This document shows positions 22,501 to 34,500 of a stretch of DNA of 64,000 bases, one piece after another. The stretch comes from Axinella damicornis. Its lineage: Eukaryota; Porifera; Demospongiae; Axinellida; Axinellidae. Where the stretch lies: the NCBI GenBank assembly GCA_963931865.1, contig OZ007510.1, positions 3,066,747 to 3,130,746 on the forward strand. The letters run 5' to 3'. The notes below the pieces were generated by a model. That model ran no database searches and had not been told where the DNA came from. It saw only the letters and a list, made by a program, of their open reading frames with translations. How positions within the stretch are numbered: position 1 is the stretch's first letter; the number at the start of each line of letters is the position of its first letter. The translations under genes and the position numbers were made by a program.

Positions 22501-25500
22501 TCCTGCCTCCGCTGGGTTGTGGCAGTTTGGTGTGTATTCCTGGGGCCACTGGCCCATTCCTGCCTCCGCTGGGGATGTGGCAGGTTGGTATGTATTCCTG
22601 GGGCCATTTGTAAATGTCAATGTACCTAGAAAAGGAGGTTCACTCTGTGGGAGATGGGCATAAATTATTGCCTCCCGATCAATTCCGTGGTGTTTGCGGA
22701 GGTGATTGATTGTATTGGTGCCTGGCTGGCCGATTCCTGCCTCCACTGGGTTGTGGCAGTTTGGTATGTATTCCTGGGGCCGCTGCCCCATTCCTGTCTC
22801 CACTGGGTTGTGGCAGTTTGGTATGTATTCCTGGGGCCTTTTGTAAATGTACATACCTCAACATACCTGGAAAAGGAGGTTCACTCTGTGGGAGATGGGC
22901 ATAAATTATTGCCTCCCGATCGATTCCGTGGTGTTTGCGGAGGTGATTGATTGTATTGGTGCCTGGCTGCCCCATTCTGCCTCCACTGGCTTGTGGCAGT
23001 TTGGTATGTATTCCTGGGGCCGCTGTCCCATTCCTGCCTCCGCTGGGTTGTGGCAGGTTGGTATGTATTGCTGGGGCCGTTTGTAAATGTCAACGTACCT
23101 GGAAAAGGAGATTCACCCTGTGGCAGATGGGCGTAACGTATTGCCTCCCGATCAATTCCGTGGTGTTTGCGGAGGTGATTGATTGTATTGGTGCCTGGCT
23201 GGCCGATTCCTGCCTCCACTGGGTTGTGGTAGTTTGGTATGTATTCCTGGGGCCGCTGTCCCATTTCTGCCTCCGCTGGGTTGTGGCAGTTTGGTATGTA
23301 TTCCTGGGGCCGCTGTCCCATTCCTGCCTTCGCTGGGTTGTGGCAGGTTGGTATGTATTGCTGGGGCCGTTTGTAAATGTCAACGTACCTGGAAAAGGAG
23401 ATTCACCTTGTGGGAGATGGGCGTAACGTATTGCCTCCCGATCGATTCCGTGGTGTTTGCGGAGGTGATTGATTGTATTGGTGCCTGGCTGCCCCATTCT
23501 GCCTCCACTGGCTTGTGGCAGTTTGGTATGTATTCCTGGGGCCGCTGTCCCATTCCTGCCTCCGCTGGGTTGTGGCAGGTTGGTATGTATTGCTGGGGCC
23601 GTTTGTAAATGTCAACGTACCTGGAAAAGGAGATTCACCCTGTGGCAGATGGGCGTAACGTATTGCCTCCCGATCAATTCCGTGGTGTTTGCGGAGGTGA
23701 TTGATTGTATTGGTGCCTGGCTGGCCGATTCCTGCCTCCACTGGGTTGTGGTAGTTTGGTATGTATTCCTGGGGCCGCTGTCCCATTTCTGCCTCCGCTG
23801 GGTTGTGGCAGTTTGGTATGTATTCCTGGGGCCGCTGTCCCATTCCTGCCTCCGTTGGGTTGTGGCAGGTTGGTATGTATTGCTGGGGCCGTTTGTAAAT
23901 GTCAACGTACCTGGAAAAGGAGATTCACCTTGTGGGAGATGGGCGTAACGTATTGCCTCCCGATCGATTCCGTGGTGTTTGCGGAGGTGATTGATTATAT
24001 TGGTGCCTGGCTGGCCGATTCCTGCCTCCACTGGGTTGTGGTAGTTTGGTATGTATTCCTGGGGCCGCTGTCCCATTCCTGCCTCCGCTGGGTTGTGGCA
24101 GGTTGGTATGTATTGCTGGGGCCGTTTGTAAATGTCAACGTACCTGGAAAAGGAGATTCACCCTGTGGCAGATGGGCGTAACGTATTGCCTCCCGATCAA
24201 TTCCGTGGTGTTTGCGGAGGTGATTGATTGTATTGGTGCCTGGCTGGCCGATTCCTGCCTCCACTGGGTTGTGGTAGTTTGGTATGTATTCCTGGGGCCG
24301 CTGTCCCATTTCTGCCTCCGCTGGGTTGTGGCAGTTTGGTATGTATTGCTGGGGCCGTTTGTAAATGTCAACGTACCTGGAAAAGGAGATTCACCCTGTG
24401 GGAGATGGGCGTAACGTATTGCCTCCCGATCGATTCCGTGGTGTTTGCGGAGGTGATTGATTGTATTGGTGCCTGGCTGGCCGATTCCTGCATCCACTGG
24501 GTTGTGGCAGTTTGGCATGTATTCCTGGGGCCGCTGTCCCATTCCTGCCTCCGCTGGGTTGTGGCAGTTTGGTATGTATTCCTGGGGCCACTGTCCCATT
24601 CCTGCCTCCGCTGGGTTGTGTCAGGTTGGTATGTATTCCTGGGGCCGTATGTAAATGTCAACGTACCTGGAAAGGGAGGTTCACCCTGTGGGAGATGGGC
24701 GTAACGTATTGCCTCCCGATTGATTCCGTGGTGTTTGCGGAGGTGATTGATTATATTGGTGCCTGGCTGGCCGATTCCTGCCTCCACTGGGTTGTGGCAC
24801 TGTAAGCCAAAGATATAATTATGTTGATATACAGTTATGCATCTCAAGAAACAAGAATGTTTATTGAGACTTGTGAGCGGCTGCTGAATTTGGGCGCTGC
24901 CCGCTCGCTGGTGGGAGTCTGCTGGACTTGGTACAAGAATTGGCCGGGTGGTCACCTCGATACTGATTGCGTTTGTGTGCGAACCGACACTTGCCATGGC
25001 AGGTACCTTGGTTGAATTTCCTGCCAATCGGTCTGCATTTGTGCGAAATTCACTGGCTTTCGAGATTGCTCGCGGCTTGGATCACGGTTTGGCCGGAGTG
25101 ACGAAAACACTGGGAGTTTGTGTGCCCACGCTACAGGCAACGGTCACTGAGTGGGTCAGCGGTCCAAGCTGCCCAGAGTTGGTTGTCAGTAGCATCCCAT
25201 CTCTTTGTCAGGTCGTGGCTAACCTCGCTCCTGAAGGCGGTGTCGTAGTCCAGCCATTCACGGGAATGGTATGACCTGGCAAAGTCACATATGATGTCTG
25301 CAAACACCCGAAATTCGCCAAGCCTGTCGGGCCTATCCTCAACTACCGCCATGTAGCAGAGGAATGCCTCTAGCCAGGATGCTAGGTTGCACACCTTTTT
25401 CTTAGTGGGGGCGGGCGGGCTGTCACTGTGAACCCTGCCCGTGAGGGAATAAGCTGGAGTGTGCTCTTAGCTTGAGATAATGGATTTGGGTACATGGCCT

Positions 25501-28500
25501 CATGCACCAAAGAATTAAAATTGATGAAGTCACCCCTTTTATTTTTCTGGCCAGCTTGCTGGGGACCTTGAGTCGAGGTGGAATGCTGCTCCCCTCCCTC
25601 GGCTGGCGAGTGACTGACTCATTCGGTGGGGCTTGACCTATAGCTGGTGCCCTCTCTCGGCCGCTGGCTGAGGTACTGTGCCGCTCGGTAGTGGGGTTGC
25701 GGGTTGGCTTGCTGCTCAGTGGTGGGGTTGCGGGTTGGCTTGCTGCTTGGTGGTGGGGTTGTGGGTTGGCTTGCCGCTCGGTGGTGTGGTTGCAGGTTGG
25801 CTTGCTGCTCGATGGTGGGGTTGCGGGTTGGCTTGCTGCTTGGTGGTGGGGTTGTTGGTTGGCTTGCAGGTTGGCTGTAACGACAGCACCCATCGCTTTC
25901 CCAGTGGTGGTTCCGGTGGTTGGACGGCTACGTCCTTGTGGCTCGGTGCCTGCTGCACTGCTTGCTGCCCCAGTGTGGTGAGGCGTTGGAGGGTTCGGAT
26001 GGGTTGCGAGGGCTTGGGGCGCCATGGGTGCCTGTCTTCAGCTCTGAGTCTGAGAAAGATTCCTGGTCACTACTTTCATAGCCTGTCGGGTACATAAAAC
26101 AGATCACATGTGTCACATTTTGCCTTGAACTGATTCCATTGCATCTGAGCAGTTTCCAAACGTTCTGTCTTCCCTGACTGACAGCAATAATATCATTCTG
26201 TGGAACGCTCATAATCATTTGATGGATCACTTTCAATGTAGTAGTAGCCTGGTCTAAACTTCGAAGACCCTTGCACAACGAACCCTGTCGAGGTAAGCTG
26301 CTTGCTCAGGCCTGTGGACGGCAACTGGCAACGACCATCTGTTGTAAAAGAAACCTTGCAGTTTCGAGGGGCAACCGCACTCCTGGTAGCTGCGTTACAA
26401 CCGGTTGCAACTCGACGGTAGCGCAAGCTAGGTATTGCTCCAATTAACGCACATACCACGTGAGGACCCTGCTCGGTCGACGTCAACGTCGATCGATTGA
26501 GCTGAGTCAGCAATGGCGGCCCAAGGAGAAGACAAGAAACTATTACAGCGCTCACAACTTTGCCAGCACGGTGAGTTTTGGCATATAAGCGTCAGTGAAC
26601 GACAGCGATCACGGCCGTGTGGTCAGAATCTTCGTGTGCCTTTCCTAAGAACGGTACTGCCACCGGAAGTCGAAGAGAGCGCTCGAGCAATGGCAGCCAC
26701 AGCGAGACAAAAGCGCTCATATCTCCACCACCAAGGTGAGTTTCAACACCAACTTTTTACATCAGGTCAGGGCATGATAGCGATCACGGCGGTATAGTCA
26801 GAATTTCTGTAGGCCAAACCTAAGTACTCAAACATTATATATATTATATTGGATTATATTATTTACGCGGCACAATTTTTCCCCTACCAGGAGTGTAATG
26901 AATAATACCCGTCTACTTTTTATACATGAACACAACTACCCACAGATACTCTAAGCATAGATAATAGAACTACGTATTTCTATTATATATGCAAGTATAC
27001 TAACTAAGACCTACCTGTTTTTTTGTGGTTTTTTTTCCTATAATAATTTATGCTGCATAGCAATGGATACATGAGTAGCAATCTATGCTAATATGAACAT
27101 GTACCCAGACAACACACAACACACTCATCATATATTATTAGCCTTAGTCTTAGTCGGTGTTCGAATTCGACATGCAACCAGGGAGGGAACTACAGGTTCC
27201 CATGACACTACTTCTTGTATATCCCTTCCTAATCTCCAGACCAGGAACTCCGTCACGCTGCCTGTATGACACGCCCCCCTGGCAGCCTCAATAGCTGTAG
27301 CAAACTCATTCTCATTGAGGCTCCTCTAGTTCACCACGACTCACTCTACAACTGTTACTCCAATCTTCAATGTTGACATGATTGATCTTCGCGTTGACAC
27401 GATCGATCTTCCACGACCATGTCTAGTTTAGCGTCACAACGTTGGATTTCCCCACCCTAACATCACAATGACGTATTTCATGGGGGGAAAAAATTGTGAA
27501 CGACCCCTAAGTGCAGAGCATATTTATTCAGTGTTAGTTAGACGTAAGAAGGCCATTCTAGTGCAACCATCTGCTTAGCTGTGTCTGTCTTCAAGCCTGC
27601 AAGGGAGCATTGCATTCTCCACTGACGACGGAGCATTCTCCACTGACGACCTTTGTCAGGAGCAAGACCTGGTCAATCTCATCAAGCCGTCGTATTGGAG
27701 CTTAATGCTGTTGCTTAAGTTCCAGCTTTGTCGGGAGGTTGGTCATAGCCAGCTGTTGATTGTGTGAAGTGAGTACCTACTGGATGATTCCCAGTCAAGG
27801 TTGTCACCTTACAAGAGTATCCTCCTCCTACTTACTTTCCTCTTGGACTACACTTGTGATTCAAGATACTAATGCTTATGTCAATCTTCATCCATCCACG
27901 AAAAGTCTCAAGCTGCTCTCCTACAGACAGTATCCATGTAGTACTGTAGACATGGTAGCCCCTCTCACGCAGCAGTTTACAACAAACTGGTTTGCCATCT
28001 TGGTAGTCCCATTAATGGAACAGTCTATACAAGAGTAGCTCGCCATTAGCACACTAAAATGATAGTAATGCCCACCAGCCCTTTGATCAGTGTTTACAGT
28101 GTTCCAATAACACAGTGTTAGTGTTAGTGTTACTGAGTACAGTCATCTGTGTATGCAAACTCCCTTTCCCTATACCAGTCCCACGTGGAAGACCTGAAAC
28201 TTCGGAATGCCACTACTGTAAGGAAGGAGAAAGACTGCAGAAGATGGCCTCCACATTTTATCAACAGGTCCGAGTTCTCCATTGTATTGACAGGGCACTA
28301 CTTTTCTTGTGGTAAACCAGTGGCAAGCGTACTCCTGATAGGGGAAGTATTTACACAAGCTAGCTCGATTTTCATAGTAATGTTTCATGCCCTTTTTTAC
28401 TTGGCGGTTTTAGGTTAGCGCTTGGAGAATTGCAGAGAGGGTTTGTTGCTGTGGAAAAGTTCGTATGGAGCATATCTGAAGTGCTCTCACTGACAGTTGG

Positions 28501-31500
28501 AAAGACAGATTGGTAAGCATTCAGATAATCTGTTCTACATAGTACATGCATACCTTAGACCACTGGTGGGTGTAGTTTATTAACTATGTACGCCCACCAG
28601 TGGTCTAGGACATCAGATTTTGCGACCATGGCTAATTTAATAATCTTCGATCCACTGAAGTACAAAGTAGCTGCAGTGAGTTCTGGGCTTCATATTGGTA
28701 TGCCTAAAGTCAATGCCGTAGTCGCACGTTGTTGACGCATAACTCATAATCATCTGCAATGTTTACAACGATAACCCCTAGTGTCTTTATCACACCGTCC
28801 TGCATCATTCCTCGTTTTCTTTTACAAAATCTAATGTTTCGGCTAGTTCATTATGAAGTTACCATTTCCACTGTCATTACGTGTTTCCTTGCAGCCTGGG
28901 TATGCTTGAATTTCTTGGTGCACTTCAGAAACAGCTCCGTACTGAATGCAAGGGGTTTGCTGAGTGGCTTGAAACAGTTGAGCACTCCATATCAGTGTCC
29001 ATTGTTACACCCGGCCGTGAATCCTTACAAAGCAGTTACTGTGACCAGGTCAACGGGATGACGAAGATGATACTCCTCGCAGTGCAACGGGTTATGAACA
29101 GACACAGAGGAAGTGAGATGGGTAAGGCCATTAGTGAGCACCTGAATCCGTTGTGCTGGTGTGATCATTTCAGGACAAAACAGATTGCGATATTGATCAT
29201 CTAAATGAAAGGAGGGGAGGAGAGATAATACCTGCTGATCGAATGTCAATGTCTTATCTCCTCTGCAGATATGAATGAAGGCATTGCCAGTTGCAAGCAT
29301 CTTCACTTGACAGTAATGGACAATCTGAGTGACATGAAAGTTCATGAGGTTAGCTTCTAGAGTATCACACATTGGTAATATCACACATCTAGAGTTCTCT
29401 GTTCTTTGCTTGTGATTGCATGCTGTCTTGCCTATTCAGCTGCTCAGTGAAGTCGACTCCGTGTTGCAAGCAACTCCACAGCAGGAGATAAAGGTAATGT
29501 GCCACATGCTTTCACATCGTACTTTCACACTATACTTTCACACCGTACTTTTGACATTTCTGTCTGTCTTCCTTAGCCTGCTCTGAAGATGCTGTCTGCA
29601 GTGTATCCTCTACTCCATCAGTATTGTAAACTTTATGAGAAGTTGCTGAATGACTTGGTGGTCACACACCAAACCTTGTGCAAACTCTTGTCCGCACTGC
29701 TATGTTTATTTAGCACCCTGGCTACTAAGGTAAATGGCAGGTGTGCACAGGTCACAACCACATACTACTGTATTGGAGTTGAGATACTCGTTATAGTCTG
29801 CATATCCTATGCCTCATGGAGAACCTCGATAGGATCCTTAGTGCGGCATTCTGTTCTGTTCCATGATTCTAATTACTGAACAAGCCCTAGGTAATAAGCA
29901 TGTAGTTCACTGGTAAATTTATTCACCCTTAAATACAGTGAGACTTCACACTTTGTGTTCACCTAATCTCATTACTTTTACATCTGTGTGGCTTCCCTTG
30001 GTGAACTAACCAAAGAGAAAAGAATGAATTACTGCCCAGTGTAATACCCAATGGCTCGAAGGGCTTACCACCACCTCCAACATCATGGCTGTAGTACATA
30101 GACAGGAACCTGTTCCCTCATCATCATTACCTGTCCCAACATTTCCTTGTGTGCACAGGGCTTCTGTACTCCTCCAGAAGAAACGGAGGTTGAAGAGGGT
30201 AGAGGTACTGAAATGGTGGATATGGAGGCTGGAGGATTTGATGAGGGGGAAGGAGACAAGAATGTTAGCTGTGATGTCGAACCCAGCAACCTTGTACGTT
30301 CTAAGGATTAATTGGTATAAGTTTACAGATGTATATCCATCAGCACCAAAACAACATTCTGCTATCATTTCAACTATATCGCATTCTAAATTTTAGAGAG
30401 TGCAGCTGGCATTGATCACATGATTTTCAGACTGGAATGACACAGCATATAAAGTTGACTATACGTATAACTTCCTCAAAGAAATGTGTCACCATACACC
30501 ATTCCAGGAAGATCTAGAATCCAAAAAGAGGGAGCAGGACGAGAGAAAGGAATGTGAACATGAGGAAGAGGCTGTCGAGATGTCTGCTGATTTCGATGGC
30601 ACCTTTGAGGATGTGGAAGAGGGAGAGGGGCAGAGTGAAGGTATGCGCCATGCTGTGATTGCAATTAACCAAGGGGCAGTCTAGTTCGCAACACCTGTAC
30701 CTGTTTGTTATTCAAAGGGGAAGGAGATGATGAAGATGATGACAAAGAGATGGGTGATCTGGGGCCTGGAGATGTGGAACAGCTGGACAAAAATATGTGG
30801 GCCCCTGATGAGAACGAAGAGAACCAAAAAGCAAGTTTCCTTTTTTGATGTTGAACTAGCTGTTGCTTGGAGAGACTTATTTTGAAGTCCCACATGTTTT
30901 ATGCATGGGTAGACGGTCTCACCCAGTGTGCTGTACACCACACCTCTCCACTTGGGGAGTAAACGAGGCCTTCCCCAGCAGCTTGAACTGCTTGATTGCA
31001 GGACAGACTCGTGGACCCATATTTTGCTGTATATTGAACCCCCAAAATATGCTGCTTGTGCATGCTTGAGTGGTCACACTTTTGAATCTCATATCGGACT
31101 GAGTGCCTGTCTTCATTCATACCAGTGTTTCAATGTTGATCCTGCAGTTGGATGAGCTTGAAAAACAGGATTCTGGAGATGGGACCGCCATCGAAGAAGA
31201 GACAAAGATAGTTGCAAAAGATGGTACGTTAGACCAACGTCTGCGGAGAGTCAATCTGGAGTGAGGCTGTATCACAGGAGTCGGCAGCTTGATCAACATT
31301 ATTGGTTGCCTAGTTGACTGTCTTTGTGTTGATTGTATTCTCCAGGTGACCATGAGTCAACAGAGCGTCAGCCAAAGAAGTCGCTCCAGGCTGAGGATGA
31401 ACAAGTGGAACCTGAAGAAGGGGAGGATGTATCCCCGGATGCAGAGTTCCATGCATTTCCACAGCCTAGTGAAGAAGTATGTCCCGGAAACAGTTGTCAT

Positions 31501-34500
31501 CCTTTTGAGTGTGTGCATGTACACCCCTTGTTATTTGTATTGATTGTGCGATAAGCCCTCAAAGGTGCCAAAGAGGAATTGTTCTCATTTCTCTCCTTTG
31601 TGCTATTCTAGCCTGATACTGATGTTCCGGAGCTTACAGATCTGGACTTGGATGCTGGAGAAGAGCACTCTGGTGGTAAATGCGTGTTCTGTGTGATCTG
31701 GGAAGTTGCACAACCTTGAGATTTCACATCACATTTAGAATGCATCTTGAGATGCAAGATTGTGTAGTGGGTAGATGGAGCTAGCAGCATCGTGATGTCA
31801 ACCAATTCCTAGATTGTTTGGAAAGGAACAAAATGATGTCATACTAGTGTAGGCTGTAGTTATTGGGGCGAAAGTGAGCAAGCTCCACACTGATGTTCTT
31901 ACCCACTGCATGTCAGCTGCATCATTGCCAAGTTCTTCAACAATGACATGTCACCAATTAGACCAAAACTTATGGTCCAGTATGACTTTTGGCATCTGCA
32001 CATGAGCTTGCTCAGGCCCACCCAAACTTGATTAAATTCGTCACTAGTTTGATCGTTCATTCCCCAGATGAAGAAGGATCTGAAGGCTTTGTCGAACCTA
32101 CCACTGGTGAGCTACAGGAGAGTGATGAGGAGTGCAGTGAAGATGGAGTAACTTCAGACAAGGATAATCTCCCAAAGGATGTGAATAATGAAATCGTGAG
32201 TACCGTGCTAAAATATTAAACTGGCATAACTAGTGTGGATGTATAACCGGTGGCTGTTGCATACTGTGTCAATCGCGTTCGAAAATCACCGTTTTATTGG
32301 AGCCTCACTGGTCAAAGCAGGAGCCTTCCTACACTTTCAAATGCTGGATCTGTGAAGTAGAAGGCCTGATATGCCTACTAACTCGTTGAATTTTCCTTCA
32401 ACTCTTCTCTAGGAGGACAATGCCTACGCCACTGCTGATATAGCCACCTACACTGGGGTGGATACAAACGCCCTTCAATCCAGTGATGACCTAAACTCTG
32501 GCACACATGACGACAAGGTCAGTGCACTGTGCTACATTGAATCTGTATCGCAGTTACATATGATTTGCTGTATTAGATGTTCTATGTGTGCATTATCTTG
32601 CTAGTTTATTAACTCTACTTGGGTAACTATATTGTTTAGCTACTGAACTGTGAGTGTGTACTGTGTCGTATTATAGTGTTGATGTTTCATAGGAAGCTCA
32701 AGCTGAATCACAGGGAAAATCCGCTGGTACTTCAACCAAGCTGAATGGTAACTTTAGTCTGTCACATTTAGTTGTCTTGTAATTGCTAGTGCTGCATTCC
32801 AAGCTTCATATTTCATTCAATGCATGGATACAACGCATCTTGGTTTAGACAATGGATATGTACAGAGATCGATTATGCTAGGTAGGTATATCTTGGGCTA
32901 GGAAGGAGATATGAATCTGGAATTTGCACCATTGTGATCGGCATGAAAGGAGCATTCCAATGATGTCCATTTTGCTGTAGGTTGACTTTTGACCCAAAAT
33001 CATGAAAAACCATGGATTATAGCCTTTGGTGGAGTGTGATTTTTGACAAAAATGTGACCAATATTAAAAGTCACTTTTAGTACATCATTTGAAAGCTCTT
33101 TTCATGCTGATCGCAGTGGTACAAATCTCAGCTTCGTATCTCATTCCTAGCCCAAGATACCTAGCATAATACTTAGCTGGCTACTCCGTATATCTATATA
33201 ACGAAAGGCATGTTGTGGCCATGCAGAGATATGAAGAGTGCAATTTTTGACAAAAATGTGACTGAAATTAATTAAGGGCATCATTTGAAACCTCTTTATA
33301 TGCTGACCGCAATGGCACAATTCCAGCTTCACACATACCCATACTTAGTGCAACGTTTTCTTCCAAGTTTAACATTCCCAATACCAATTCTGGTTCATTG
33401 GTCCATTATTGGCAGAAATGGCACATCAGTGTCCCTATAGAACAGGAGTTCACCAATTTAGGTTTAATTCCAAAATTGATGTGCCATAATTGGTAGAAAT
33501 GGTTTCAATTTTGGCACAAAAAACATATCTCGTTGGTTTGGTAGATCTTGCATTACATGCCAATCCTTAGTTGTCCTGAATACATGAACTGATTTGTTCT
33601 TTCAGGAGAGGGAGGCAGTGGAATATCTGGTCTGCCAGTACCAGAAGAAGAGGTATGCCTTCAAATCCTTCGTGTGCTAGTGGCTTTGTAGTAAATGCAT
33701 CTATGGTATGCATCTTTATAAATGACCCCCATTTATGGAAACCATTTCCGCTACTGCACCACATTAGTAGCCGGCTTGCCGTTATGATCAGGTGATGCAA
33801 TAATAGGAAATGAATCCCTGGAGTGCAATGCTTTACTGGAATCTAAGACTGGATATTCAATGCAGAATTTGCCCAAGCACAAAATGTGGAAACCAGCCTC
33901 TTCCTCCACCCTAGTATGCAGATTCTGTTTGAATCACGAAGCTTACAGTTTGTACCCTCATTTCCAAGCCTGAGATTTAGGGCTGCATGGTGTTGCTGCA
34001 TGTATACTTCATTGTCTCATGCTTTGTTACCAACAGCTAGCCAAGGAGTCGGGGAGTGCATTACAGCACATACCCCTGGGGAGACATCGTGATGATTACA
34101 CCCTTGATGATAGTGAAGAGAGGGCCATCAAACGACCAAGGCTCATGGAATCAGACCACTCACAGAAGGAGAGTAGTGAAACATCAAACGGGAGAAAGGT
34201 GTGCCTTCTTAATGCTTATCTGAAAGTTCTAGCTGAGCATGTTAACCTCATCTTTGAAGGTAGTTTGGTTCTCTTGACAGGAGTCGGCTCTCTACCAGCA
34301 CATGAGTGCTAACTCGAACAGGGAGCACGATATGGTGGCTTGGGATGCAGCACCTATGGAACATTTCAGGTCGCTTGCAGATGAAGATGAGACTAGCTTT
34401 AAACCTGGTGAAGATGAGGATGAGGAAATGGATGTCACAGACATACAGCAGATGGATCAGGTATTGGAATGATTTTCATTTTACCTTGTTGAGATAGTGA

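Noticed and set aside
22255..24800. CRISPR array
   Set aside because: Eukaryotic context, and the 175-bp interval segments are themselves repeats rather than unique spacers.
22153..25027. Long open frames on both strands of the tandem array, as possible repeat-protein genes
   Set aside because: The 57-bp period (19 codons) keeps all frames without stops open by itself; both strands are equally open and there is no splice or start context.
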